Part shown: in pieces, positions 7,878-15,468 of the stretch
How the letters are laid out: every line of letters starts with the position of its first letter
Numbering within the stretch: position 1 is the first letter of the stretch
Source: CAVQCA01 sp963710815
Lineage (GTDB): Bacteria > Pseudomonadota > Gammaproteobacteria > UBA9214
DNA: 58,311 bases
Assembly: GCA_963710815.1 (NCBI GenBank)
Contig: CAVQCA010000134.1
Coordinates: forward strand, 1-58,311
Direction: 5' to 3'
The notes under the pieces: generated by a model
The model's input: only the letters and a program-made list of their open reading frames with translations
What the model was told of the DNA's origin: nothing
Database searches by the model: none
Translations under genes and position numbers: made by a program

Positions 7878-10160
7878 ATGCCACAGCGCAAACCCGGATT
7901 GCTGGTACGTCTCCTGATAATCACCCCGCTCCTCTGGCTGTTTTGCGCCGGAGTCCACGCCGCCACCGAAACAGCAACCCCGGAGGTCTCCCGCCAGGAC
8001 ATCCGGCAGGTGATCGAAACGCTCGAGAACGACAAGGCGCGCGAACAGCTCGTCAGTCAGCTGAATGTCATGCTGCAGGCCATGGAGGGTGAAAGCCCGA
8101 CCACGGAGAACGAGGTCGCCAGCGCAACGGCAGAGCTGCTGCGTTCGATCTCCACTGAAGTCGCGCAGCTGGCGAGCGGCGCGACCCGGGTCGTGGACGC
8201 GGTCGATGTCCTGCCCAGTACCGTCGACTGGTTCGGTAAAATTGCCCGGGACCCGGAAGCGCGGCAGGAATGGGGCATTCTTCTCGCCCGCCTCGCCGCC
8301 ATTCTGGGCAGCGGCTACCTGGCCGCCTGGCTGGTATTCCGGCTGCTGGTGCAACCGCGGCGCACGGCGCTCGCCGCGCGCAGCTACGGCAGATTCGCCG
8401 GCATCGCGATACGCTTCGCGCTGCTGCTGCTCGACGCGGTACCCATCGCGGTCTTCGCCCTGACCGCCTATCCCGTGCTGGCGGTCGTGGATCCGAACGA
8501 GGAATCGCGCCTGGTGGCGCTCGCCTGGATCAACGCCTCGATCATCGTGCGCATCGCGCTGGCTGCCGGGCGTTTTCTGCTCTCGCCCGATACACGGTCA
8601 CTGCGGCTGGTGCATGCCGACGACGAGACCGCGCAATATCTCCAGATCTGGCTGCGGCGTATCACCGGCACCGCCGTATTCGGTTATTTCGGCCTGCAAT
8701 CGGCCCAGCTGCTCGGACTCAAACAGGCACTCTACCAGCCCCTGCTGCACGTGCTTGGCCTGCTGGTATTCGTGCTGCTGTTCATTTTCGTCATGCAGAA
8801 CCGCGCAACGATCGGCATGATGATCCAGGGGCGCATGGACGAGGGCCGTACCCGCAGCATGCTCTCCTCGCTGCGCATCCGGCTGTCGAGGATATGGCAC
8901 CTCGTGGCCGCGACCTACCTCGTTCTGCTCTATGGCGTATGGGCCATCGGCATTCCGAACGGCTTCACCTACATCCTGCGTTCGACCGTGCTCACACTGG
9001 TGGTGCTCGCGGTCACCCAGGGTCTGCTGAGTCTCCTCGATACCCTCTTCCGCCGCGGGCTGAGTCTCAGGAGCGACCTCAACAAGCGCTTCCCGGGCCT
9101 TGAGAAACGCGTCAACCGCTACTTCCCGGTCATGCAGAAATCGATTAATGCGGGCCTCTATCTGGTGGCCGCCTTCACACTGCTCGAGGTCTGGGGTGTA
9201 GACACCTATGCGTGGCTCACCAGCGGTCCGGGCAGCGTGCTGAGCAGCGCCGTGGCGCACATCATCGGCATCATCGTCGTCTCGCTGCTGCTCTGGGAAA
9301 CCGTGAGCAGCGTCATCGAGCGCTATCTCGGCGAAACGGATGTCCAGGTGACCAGCGCCCGCACCCGAACCCTGCTCAACGTCGCCCGCAACGCCCTGCT
9401 CGTGGTGATCACCATCGTTTCCAGCCTGATGGTGCTGTCCGAACTCGACGTGAACATCGCCCCGCTGCTGGCCGGCGCCGGCGTGATCGGCCTGGCGGTG
9501 GGCTTCGGCGCCCAGCGGCTGGTGCAGGATGTCATCACCGGCGTGTTCATCCTGTTCCAGGACCTGATGTCGGTGGGCGACGTGGTGAAGCTGGGGGACA
9601 CGGCGGGCCTGGTGGAGTCGCTTTCCATCCGCACCGTACGTCTGCGCGATCTCAGCGGCACCGTGCACACCATCCCGTTCAGCGCCATCACCACGGTCAG
9701 CAACCTGACCGAGGATTTCTCCTACTACGTGTTCGATGTCGGCATCGCCTACCGCGAGGACGTGGATGCCGTGATCGATCTGCTGCGGCAGATCGGCAGT
9801 GAACTGCGCGAGGACAAAAAGATCGGTCCGCTGCTGCTCGATAACATCGAGATCTTCGGTGTGGATGCCTTCGGAGATTCGGCCGTGGTCATCAAGGGAC
9901 GCCTGAAGACGCTGCCGATCCAGCAGTGGACCGTGGGCCGCGCCTTCAACCGTCTGCTGAAAATACGTTTCGACGAGGCCGGCATCGAGATCCCGTTCCC
10001 GCATCGCACCCTCTACTTCGGCGAGGCGAAAGACGGGTCCGCGCCCGCCGCGCGCGTGCAGATGGCGCCCGGCATCACGGTGCAGCGCACGCCCCATGAA
10101 ACGCTCGTCGCGGGGCGACAGGACGAGCAGCCGCTGCCGGACCAGGACCCGGACGGTTAG
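7878..10160 (+). CDS. MscS-family mechanosensitive channel, YbiO/MscM-like
   Basis: This 760-residue membrane protein resembles the large YbiO type (E. coli YbiO is about 740 residues). A signal peptide (LLIITPLLWLFCAGVHA) is followed by a short periplasmic region, about ten hydrophobic helices, and the MscS core. The pore-lining helix is visible as ...PLLAGAGVIGLAVGFGAQ, followed by LVQDVITGVFILFQDLMSVGD, the best-conserved MscS stretch, then the beta domain (TVRLRDLSGTVHTIPFSAIT) and the alpha-beta domain. The ATG at 7878 has AAGGAA at 7865-7870, 7 bases upstream. The C-terminus after IEIPFPHRTLYF is polar and probably flexible. It should relieve hypo-osmotic stress in the inner membrane together with its divergent neighbour. 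Confidence 0.92.
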   Translation: MPQRKPGLLVRLLIITPLLWLFCAGVHAATETATPEVSRQDIRQVIETLENDKAREQLVSQLNVMLQAMEGESPTTENEVASATAELLRSISTEVAQLASGATRVVDAVDVLPSTVDWFGKIARDPEARQEWGILLARLAAILGSGYLAAWLVFRLLVQPRRTALAARSYGRFAGIAIRFALLLLDAVPIAVFALTAYPVLAVVDPNEESRLVALAWINASIIVRIALAAGRFLLSPDTRSLRLVHADDETAQYLQIWLRRITGTAVFGYFGLQSAQLLGLKQALYQPLLHVLGLLVFVLLFIFVMQNRATIGMMIQGRMDEGRTRSMLSSLRIRLSRIWHLVAATYLVLLYGVWAIGIPNGFTYILRSTVLTLVVLAVTQGLLSLLDTLFRRGLSLRSDLNKRFPGLEKRVNRYFPVMQKSINAGLYLVAAFTLLEVWGVDTYAWLTSGPGSVLSSAVAHIIGIIVVSLLLWETVSSVIERYLGETDVQVTSARTRTLLNVARNALLVVITIVSSLMVLSELDVNIAPLLAGAGVIGLAVGFGAQRLVQDVITGVFILFQDLMSVGDVVKLGDTAGLVESLSIRTVRLRDLSGTVHTIPFSAITTVSNLTEDFSYYVFDVGIAYREDVDAVIDLLRQIGSELREDKKIGPLLLDNIEIFGVDAFGDSAVVIKGRLKTLPIQQWTVGRAFNRLLKIRFDEAGIEIPFPHRTLYFGEAKDGSAPAARVQMAPGITVQRTPHETLVAGRQDEQPLPDQDPDG

Positions 10161-10343
10161 CCGGGGCACTGATCACACGAAGCCGTCACCGGTCAGTGCG
10201 CGGCTGCGCCGCTCGTCGAGGCTATGGGTGAACAACTTCGCCGGGTTGCCGAATCTCCCGACCAGCCGCCGGTTATCGGGACGGGCTGACGAAGCTGCCA
10301 TTACGCATCGGGGTATCTCCTCGGGGTGGTGTCTGTCGTTATT
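10161..10343. other. Intergenic stretch, no gene seen
   Basis: The stretch follows the YbiO-like gene. It contains a short palindromic GC segment (10198-10219, GCGCGGCTGCGCCGC plus CTCGTCGA) that recurs at 11039-11062 with two extra bases. No coding region is supported. Confidence 0.5.
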
Positions 10344-10595
10344 GTGTTATAGCCGAATGGCGCTTACTTAAGGGATATCGTCATTATAAAAAAATAAATG
10401 GCCACGGAAGCACACGGAAGACACGGAAAGAAGAGCCTATATTCCGTGTTTTTCCGTGTGATTCCGTGGCCATAGGGGTGTGATTAGGCTTAACTTAGTG
10501 CCATTCATTCACAGATAGTTTCTATGTTTTCCGTAGATTCCGTGGCTATTTATCACGATTTGGACTTAAGTAAGCACCATTCCGGTGTTATAGCC
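10344..10595. mobile_element. Family-A MITE-like element, composite copy, with 11-bp flanking direct repeats
   Basis: The direct repeat GTGTTATAGCC occurs at 10344-10354 and 10585-10595. Inside are terminal inverted repeats CCGAATGGCGCTTACTTAAG (from 10353) and CTTAAGTAAGCACCATTCCGG (ending about 10585). The interior has TGGCCACGGAAGCACACGG paired with CCGTGTGATTCCGTGGCCA, and an additional half unit with TTCCGTGGCTATTTATCACG. At about 230 bp it is longer than the 165-bp copy near 36100 and seems to be one and a half units. No transposase is encoded. Confidence 0.75.
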
Positions 10596-10657
10596 CACTA
10601 TGCCCCGGTTCCCGTGGCAAAGCGGCACCCGGCCCTGACGGGCGACGGGAAGTAGCG

Positions 10658-10951
10658 CTATTCCTCTTTCCGGGCGGCCTGTTCGTTCTCCAGCGCCTTC
10701 GCGGTGATCTCACCGTAGAGACCGACCATGCGCGCCGCCAGGTCCTGCCATTCCGGATGAGCATCCAGCAGTGGTTTGAGTTGTGCGGTACTCTTGAAGA
10801 CTTCCTCCAGGAAGGCGATGTCCGCTTCATTGAGCAGCCCGCCCTCGTCGACCTTCGCCTTGAGCGCCAGCGCCATGGGCAGGCGCTGTTTTTCGAGCCG
10901 CTCCACCAGCGCCTGGATAACGCCGGACTCCTTGTCGGTAGCTGCAGTCAT
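10658..10951 (-). CDS. Small conserved-looking hypothetical protein, 97 aa
   Basis: The 97-residue product is acidic, soluble and almost wholly helical (ESGVIQALVERLEKQRLPMA, then GGLLNEADIAFLEEVFKSTA). I do not recognise a named family. Coding is supported by a strong ribosome site, AGGAGAGGG, just upstream of the ATG at 10949-10951, and by steady GC-rich third positions. The open frame continues far upstream through a hairpin region but those codons have no start with a ribosome site. It is monocistronic, downstream of and on the same strand as tRNA-Ser. No membrane segment or motif suggests a function. Confidence 0.7.
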   Translation of the reverse strand: MTAATDKESGVIQALVERLEKQRLPMALALKAKVDEGGLLNEADIAFLEEVFKSTAQLKPLLDAHPEWQDLAARMVGLYGEITAKALENEQAARKEE

Positions 10952-11038
10952 TTTTCCCTCTCCTGTTTCGTGTTCACGCGGTAATAAAGTGTGCAGGACA
11001 GGGCAAAGAATAGCATGCTTCATTCGACCATCTGAGAA

Positions 11039-11090
11039 GCGCGGCGCTGCGCCGCTCGTCGAACCCGGCCAATTGAAAACCCGGGTTCGA
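11039..11090. repeat. Two tandem GC-rich stem-loops
   Basis: GCGGCG-CTG-CGCCGC (11041-11055) is followed by TCGAACCCGG (11059-11068) pairing with CCGGGTTCGA (11081-11090) across a 12-base AT-rich loop. They lie between tRNA-Ser and the small hypothetical gene, both on the minus strand. They may protect or terminate transcripts; no U-run follows. Confidence 0.4.
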
Positions 11091-11106
11091 ATCCAGCGTC
11101 GATGAT

Positions 11107-11143
11107 CCATGAAAAAAGGGGCACAAGGCCCCTTTTTTCATGG
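11107..11143 (-). terminator. Rho-independent terminator downstream of tRNA-Ser
   Basis: A perfect stem CCATGAAAAAAGGGGC / GCCCCTTTTTTCATGG with a 5-base loop lies one base past the encoded CCA end of the tRNA when read on the minus strand. The arm ends in a T6 run on either strand, so it could work in both directions. Confidence 0.85.
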
Positions 11144-11144
11144 A

Positions 11145-11237
11145 TGGCGGAGAGGGAGGGATTCGAACCCTCGTAGGGCGGTAAAGCCCTCAACCGATTT
11201 CGAGTCGGTGCCGTTGTGACCGCTTCGGTACCTCTCC
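11145..11237 (-). tRNA. tRNA-Ser (anticodon CGA)
   Basis: Read on the minus strand the gene starts GGAGAGG (11231-11237) and the acceptor partner CCTCTCC is at 11149-11155, followed by discriminator G (11148) and an encoded CCA (11145-11147). The anticodon stem-loop is CCGACTCGAAATCGG, giving anticodon CGA, which reads UCG. The long variable arm (GAGGGCTTTACCGCCCT) and GGTTCGAATCC T-arm are as expected for a class II serine tRNA. Without CCA it is 90 nt. A hairpin terminator follows directly. Confidence 0.97.
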
Positions 11238-11428
11238 GGAATTTTCGAATTTGTGATGGACAACCCTGCTGCACGGAGCAACCGGTACGGTATGATGTCC
11301 GGAGCAATATACTAAAGATTAAACGATGTTGGCCAACACATCTGATAATGCCATTAAACAATTCAGGGTCAGAAACGCTGCCAGCCTCGCCAGCAGGTTA
11401 TTCTAGCGCAAGCAGGGTGAGCGGCACC

Positions 11429-12814
11429 ATGGCGAAGAGTATTTTATACGCGTTCTGCTGCCTGCTCATTTTCGGCTGCGAGAAAACCACCCTGCTGGAA
11501 CAGATCAAGTCACACAACGAACTGGTCGTTCTTACCCGCAACAATCCGACCACCTATTACGAGGGACCCGATGGACCCACCGGTTTCGAGTATGACCTGG
11601 CGAACCTGTTCGCCGGGTATTTGGGCGTCGAGCTGCGGGTTGTCATACCGCCGAACTTCAACGATATCCTGCCCCTGGTCGCGCGGGGTGATGCAGACCT
11701 CGCCGCCGGCCTGACGATAACCGACAATCGCAAGGATCGTGTCCGCTTCGGCCCCGGTTACCAGAAGATCACGCCCCAGCTTGTCTATCGCAGCGGGACC
11801 CGGCGACCAAAGAGCCTGGCGGACATCAAAGGGAGGATCGATGTGGTCGCCGGCAGTAGCCATGCCGAACTCCTCGCCTCGCTGAAGAAGAAATACCCCA
11901 ACCTGAGATGGCAGGAAGACAAGGGCGTGGAAACCGAGGAACTGCTCTACCTGGTGTGGCAGCAGCTTTATAATTATACCATCGCCAATTCCAACGAATT
12001 GGCCATCAACCGCCGTTTCTATCCCGAGCTGCGGCCCGCCTTTCCCCTCAGCGCGCCGGTATCGCTGGCGTGGGCGTTCGCCCGCTCGAATGACGACAGC
12101 CTGTACAAGGCGGCGGTGAAGTTCTTCAAGAAGATCAAGAAGGACGGCACACTGGACCAGTTGATCGACCGCTATTACGGCCATATCGGCAAGTTTGACT
12201 ACGTCGGCACGCGCAGCTATCAGGCGCACATCGAACAACGCCTGCCCGCCTACCGCGAATTGTTCCAACGAGCCGCGAAGGAGGTCGGTATCGACTGGCG
12301 GCTGCTCGCCGCCGTCGGCTATCAGGAATCGCACTGGGATCCGGACGCGGTCTCACCCACGGGTGCGCGCGGCCTGATGATGCTGACCCGGGTGGCCGCC
12401 ACAGACCTCGACATCGATAACCGCACGAATCCGGAACAAAGCATACTGGGCGGCGCACGTTACCTGCAACGCATGCTGAAGAGCATTCCCGATCACATAC
12501 CGGAACCGGACCGGACCTGGCTCGCCCTGGCGGCTTACAATGTCGGCCTTGGACATCTGGAGGATGCCCGCATCCTGACCCAGAAAAACGGTGGCAATCC
12601 CGACAAGTGGGTGGACGTGAAAAAGAACCTGCCGCTCCTCAGCAAGAAAGAATGGTTCCAGCAGACGCGCTACGGCTATGCCCGTGGCCGTGAACCGGTG
12701 CGTTATGTGGAAAACGTGCGCACCTACTACGATATCCTGGTCTGGTACACGGACCGGGAAACGACTGAAGCCAGGACGCCAAAACCGTTGCTGCTGGACA
12801 TCCCGGCGCTTTAA
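11429..12814 (+). CDS. mltF: Membrane-bound lytic murein transglycosylase F
   Basis: MltF cleaves the MurNAc-GlcNAc glycosidic bond of peptidoglycan with formation of 1,6-anhydro ends. The 461-residue product starts with a lipoprotein signal (LLIFGC, lipid-modified Cys17), followed by an SBP_bac_3-like regulatory domain (about 25-265, LTRNNPTTYYEGPDGPTGFE) and a C-terminal SLT domain. The catalytic Glu is E300 in GYQESHWDPDAVSPTGARG, with LAAYNVGLGHLEDAR downstream. The frame is open back to 11216, but that would run into tRNA-Ser and bury the lipobox, so the ATG at 11429 with AGGGTGA upstream is chosen. Its stop overlaps that of the convergent metallo-hydrolase gene. Association with tadA and guaBA is common in Gammaproteobacteria; purL, often next door, is not here. 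Confidence 0.93.
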   Translation: MAKSILYAFCCLLIFGCEKTTLLEQIKSHNELVVLTRNNPTTYYEGPDGPTGFEYDLANLFAGYLGVELRVVIPPNFNDILPLVARGDADLAAGLTITDNRKDRVRFGPGYQKITPQLVYRSGTRRPKSLADIKGRIDVVAGSSHAELLASLKKKYPNLRWQEDKGVETEELLYLVWQQLYNYTIANSNELAINRRFYPELRPAFPLSAPVSLAWAFARSNDDSLYKAAVKFFKKIKKDGTLDQLIDRYYGHIGKFDYVGTRSYQAHIEQRLPAYRELFQRAAKEVGIDWRLLAAVGYQESHWDPDAVSPTGARGLMMLTRVAATDLDIDNRTNPEQSILGGARYLQRMLKSIPDHIPEPDRTWLALAAYNVGLGHLEDARILTQKNGGNPDKWVDVKKNLPLLSKKEWFQQTRYGYARGREPVRYVENVRTYYDILVWYTDRETTEARTPKPLLLDIPAL

Positions 12815-13818
12815 TCGGCGGGCGGCTCCTGCCTGGGCAGATTGTCCGCCTCGAGGGAGCGGTAAACCTGGCGGGCATTGCGCCGGTTGGTCCCGGCGAA
12901 GGCGGGAAGATTCTTGAAGTCGCTCCAGTCCACCCGCGCATAGGCCTGGTCGAATGGCGTCAGCTCCTGCACCGCCGTTCCCATCGTCTTGCGCAGGTAC
13001 TCCAGATAACCACGCGTGAAACCGATGGCCTTGCGCGGATCCCTCACCATCGAACCCCGGCCCGGCACCAGTGCCGTCAGCTTTTCGCTGTCCATGCGCT
13101 CCAGCACCTTGAGCCAGCGGCGGGTGTCCGCGGCCCCCAGAATCGGCACCATGTCGTTGAATACGATATCGCCTGAATACAACACCCGGTCAGGGGCGAT
13201 GTACAGCGACAGGTCACCATCGGGATGGATGCCGCCAAGCAGGGTAACGGTGAACTCCACGTCCCCGAGGCGAAAGCGCGTGCCCTCCCCCAGGTACTGG
13301 TCGGGCGGAACCAGGCGCGTGTGTTTATCCACCCAGGGCGCCAGCGTGACGCGGCGTTCCTCCAGGCGCGCCCTGGCCTGATCCGACCGGAGGTATTTCT
13401 CCGCCCCGTCCGGCGCGAGGATATCGGCATCGAGGTCGGCAAAGACCTGCAATCCGTAGACATGGTCGGCACGGTAATGACTCACAATGACCCGAACGAC
13501 AGGTTCATCGGTGACGCCACGGATCTTCTCCAGCAACAGCCGGGCAAGCGACGGCGAACCCAGCGCGTCGAATACCACCACGCCGGCGCCGGTGACGACA
13601 AAACCGGCATTGGAAACAAAACCCTGATTGCCCGTCGGGCCGGGGCCACCCTCGACGTAGTAGGCGTGATCCGAAACCTGCCGGACGGTCATTTCGACGG
13701 TGGCGGGCGGATAGTTATACCCCTCTTCCCCTCCCGGTGGTTCCTCGGCGCAGGCAATGGCCATCAGCAGCAGCTGCAAACCCAGAAAGCACCCCGTACG
13801 CCGCATCACCCGCACCAT
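12811..13818 (-). CDS. Exported metallo-beta-lactamase-fold protein (SoxH-like) with altered metal ligands
   Basis: This 335-residue protein has a signal peptide (GCFLGLQLLLMAIACAEE; possibly a lipoprotein Cys) and an MBL fold like SoxH and the PQQ-linked zinc metallohydrolases. The fold is shown by NQGFVSNAGFVV, the motif-1 strand-loop VSHYRADHVYG, GGIHPDGDLSLYI and LYSGDIVFND. Two canonical zinc ligands are arginines: the HxHxDH motif reads HYRADH (residues 114-119), and the last histidine of VPGHG is replaced in VPGRG (251-255). H114, D118, H119, H198 and D217 remain. It may bind a single metal or have lost hydrolase activity. The ATG at 13816-13818 has AGGA close upstream; a second ATG four codons later is an alternative. 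It is convergent with mltF. Confidence 0.82.
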   Translation of the reverse strand: MVRVMRRTGCFLGLQLLLMAIACAEEPPGGEEGYNYPPATVEMTVRQVSDHAYYVEGGPGPTGNQGFVSNAGFVVTGAGVVVFDALGSPSLARLLLEKIRGVTDEPVVRVIVSHYRADHVYGLQVFADLDADILAPDGAEKYLRSDQARARLEERRVTLAPWVDKHTRLVPPDQYLGEGTRFRLGDVEFTVTLLGGIHPDGDLSLYIAPDRVLYSGDIVFNDMVPILGAADTRRWLKVLERMDSEKLTALVPGRGSMVRDPRKAIGFTRGYLEYLRKTMGTAVQELTPFDQAYARVDWSDFKNLPAFAGTNRRNARQVYRSLEADNLPRQEPPAD

Positions 13819-13910
13819 CCCATCCTGTCGTCTTTCCGTCCCGATCCATGCCGGTCGGACGTCAACAAGATAACACCCTTCCCGCGTAGCCGGCCAGACC
13901 CGTGCACGCC

Positions 13911-14372
13911 TCAACGCACGCGTCGGGCACGGAAAAAACGCTGCAACCGCTCGCCGCAGGCCTCGGCCAGGACCCCGCCGGTCACCTCGACCCGGTGATT
14001 GAGACCCGGCAGTTCGAGGCCGCGGCAGAGGCTGCATACCGCCCCGCCCTTCGGGTCGGTGGCGCCGTAGACCAACCGTGCAACGCGGGCATGGAGGATG
14101 GCGCCGACGCACATCAGGCAGGGTTCCAGGGTAACGTAGAGTGTGGTGCGCGGCAGGCGGTAGTTGCCTAACCGCGCGCCGGCTGCGCGCAGCGCCACAA
14201 CTTCCGCATGGGCCGTGGGGTCGTGCCGCCCGATCGGCTGGTTCCAGCCCTCGCCCGCCATGGCATCATCCAGAACCACGACCGCGCCCACCGGGACTTC
14301 CTCCCGGGTTTCGCCGTGCGCCGCCAGTTCCAGCGCGCGCTCCATCCAGTAGCGGTCAGTGTCAGAAATCAT
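13911..14372 (-). CDS. tadA: tRNA-specific adenosine deaminase
   Basis: TadA deaminates A34 of tRNA-Arg(ACG) to inosine. The 153-residue product has the zinc-cytidine/deoxycytidylate deaminase motifs: HAE at residues 55-57 (zinc His and catalytic Glu) and PCLMC with C85 and C88. The conserved N-terminal MERALELAAHGETREEVPVG and the ...YGATDPKGGAVCSL region are also present. Length is normal. AGGA lies 8 bases before the ATG at 14370-14372. It is the last clear core gene before the accessory island that separates it from guaA. Confidence 0.95.
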   Translation of the reverse strand: MISDTDRYWMERALELAAHGETREEVPVGAVVVLDDAMAGEGWNQPIGRHDPTAHAEVVALRAAGARLGNYRLPRTTLYVTLEPCLMCVGAILHARVARLVYGATDPKGGAVCSLCRGLELPGLNHRVEVTGGVLAEACGERLQRFFRARRVR

Positions 14373-14414
14373 TATCTATCCTGAACAGTTCCTGCCTGGT
14401 GTCCGTCCATTGTC

Positions 14415-14705
14415 TCAACCGATCTTCCTCAGTGGCGCCACCTTGCGGTGGGAATTCATAGCGTGCCACAGGTCCCAGTCCCTCTGTAGATTGAGCCAGA
14501 ACTCCGGCCCGGTCTTGAGTGCCTCGCCCAGCGTCAGGGCGGAATCCGCGCTGATATTGCGCCGGCCGTTGACGATCTCGTTAAGCCGGGCATAGGTCCA
14601 ACCCAGGTGCTCGGCAAATGCCTTCTGGGTCACACCGAGCGGCTCCAGAAACTCCTTGAGCAGCATCTCGCCGGGATGGGTTGGAGGGCGCTTCTTCGGT
14701 ATCAT
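14415..14705 (-). CDS. higA: HigA-family antitoxin
   Basis: This 96-residue XRE-type helix-turn-helix protein shows the HigA opening THPGEMLLKEFLEPLGVTQK and the recognition helix WTYARLNEIVNGRRNIS, then ALKTGPEFWLNLQRDWDLW, which is diagnostic of HigA antitoxins. It neutralises the RelE-like HigB encoded 6 bases upstream and should repress their shared promoter through the palindrome at 15020-15033. Toxin-before-antitoxin order is normal for higBA. The start is the ATG at 14703-14705. Confidence 0.93.
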   Translation of the reverse strand: MIPKKRPPTHPGEMLLKEFLEPLGVTQKAFAEHLGWTYARLNEIVNGRRNISADSALTLGEALKTGPEFWLNLQRDWDLWHAMNSHRKVAPLRKIG

Positions 14706-14711
14706 CTCATC

Positions 14712-15005
14712 TCACCTGTGGTAATCCGTGATCTCGACATCCAGCGCATCGTTTCCTTCCCAACGGAAGATGATGTGCCACTGGTCGTTGATACGCAGGT
14801 TCCAATATCCGGCCAGATCACCTCGCAGCTTTTCCAATCGGTTGCTGGGCGGGATGCGCAGAAAATCCAATGTCGGCGCCGCGTTGATCTGACCGAGCAG
14901 GCGCCTGGACTTGCCGTGCAGCTCACGAGGCGACTTTCGGGCATATCGGCTGTTGACTCCGTCATAGACATCCTGAGTCGCCTTATCCGTTACACTCAGT
15001 AACAT
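14712..15005 (-). CDS. higB: HigB-family (RelE/ParE-like) toxin
   Basis: This 97-residue ribosome-dependent mRNA interferase belongs to the plasmid-maintenance HigB family. Recognisable segments are RLLGQINAAPTLDFLRIPPS, NRLEKLRGDLAGYWNLRIND and QWHIIFRW, followed by DVEITDYHR at the C-terminus, which holds the conserved catalytic basic/aromatic residues. The ATG at 15003-15005 lies 6 bases after a perfect TATAAT box, so the mRNA may be leaderless. The gene is intact and paired with higA, so the module is probably active. Confidence 0.92.
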   Translation of the reverse strand: MLLSVTDKATQDVYDGVNSRYARKSPRELHGKSRRLLGQINAAPTLDFLRIPPSNRLEKLRGDLAGYWNLRINDQWHIIFRWEGNDALDVEITDYHR

Positions 15006-15039
15006 TCAAGGATTATATCGTATATCGATATACAGACAA
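15006..15039 (-). promoter_or_regulatory. higBA promoter with operator palindrome
   Basis: On the minus strand TTGTCT (complement at 15034-15039) and TATAAT (complement at 15012-15017) are spaced by 16 bases. The spacer contains the perfect 14-bp palindrome GTATATCGATATAC (15020-15033), a likely HigA operator. Transcription would begin at or within a base or two of the higB ATG. Confidence 0.75.
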
Positions 15040-15152
15040 GCTGGCCAGGACTTCGGTATCAATCAAGAGGTGAGACTTGAAGGCAAAAAGGCTAATTTTT
15101 TATCACGATCGGTAAATTTTCATTCCCGCCACCCAAGCGAGCTGCTGGTTTT

Positions 15153-15164
15153 TACCGTACGGTA
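15153..15164. promoter_or_regulatory. Palindrome upstream of HipB-like relic
   Basis: TACCGTACGGTA is a perfect 12-bp palindrome 20 bases before the ATG of the frameshifted HipB-like gene. It is placed as an autoregulatory operator would be; whether anything still binds it is unknown. Confidence 0.4.
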
Positions 15165-15184
15165 TATTTTTTGGGTGAACGGCC

Positions 15185-15455
15185 ATGGCGCAGGATGACA
15201 TCCCTTACGGAACGGTCCAGACCACCGAGGAACCCGGTCGCCTGGCGCGCGTCCATCGCAAGCAGCGGCATCTGACACTGGAGGCGGTCTCCGGTCGGCA
15301 ACCTGAGCACACGTTTCCTGTCGGAGTTTGAACGGGGCAAGGAGACGGCCGAGATCAGCAAGGTCCTGAAGGCGTTGCGTACCCTGGGCCTGGAGGTCAT
15401 CATTCAGCCGCGCGGGCCGGCGGTGTCTTCCGCTGGCCAATCACGAGAACGTTAA
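15185..15455 (+). pseudogene. Frameshifted HipB-like XRE regulator
   Basis: Two plus-strand frames together read as one HipB-type helix-turn-helix protein. Frame 1 from the ATG at 15185 gives ...GRLARVHRKQRHLTLEAVS. After about 15292 the match continues one frame over as VGNLSTRFLSEFERGKETAE, then ISKVLKALRTLGLEVIIQPR, stopping at the TAA of 15453-15455. A one-base insertion or two-base deletion near 15290-15296 explains this. The pattern (LTLExxSGVGxxSTRFLSExERGK) is typical of HipB antitoxins. No hipA kinase gene follows; instead the SNF2 helicase starts 13 bases later. It could be a decayed antitoxin, a regulator that once controlled the helicase gene, or an assembly error. Confidence 0.7.
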
Positions 15456-15468
15456 GCAACGATAGCAC

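Noticed and set aside
8598..10169. 523-codon minus-strand frame antisense to the YbiO-like gene
   Set aside because: Same kind of shadow: His/Gln/Arg-rich, no motif, lies wholly over a well-supported channel gene.
11081..11100. T-arm-like GGGTTCGAATCC sequence on the plus strand
   Set aside because: No acceptor, D-arm or anticodon arm can be built around it; it is better explained as half of a stem-loop.
11216..11428. N-terminal extension of the mltF frame
   Set aside because: It starts inside tRNA-Ser and puts about 70 residues before a clear lipoprotein signal; the ATG at 11429 has a ribosome site.
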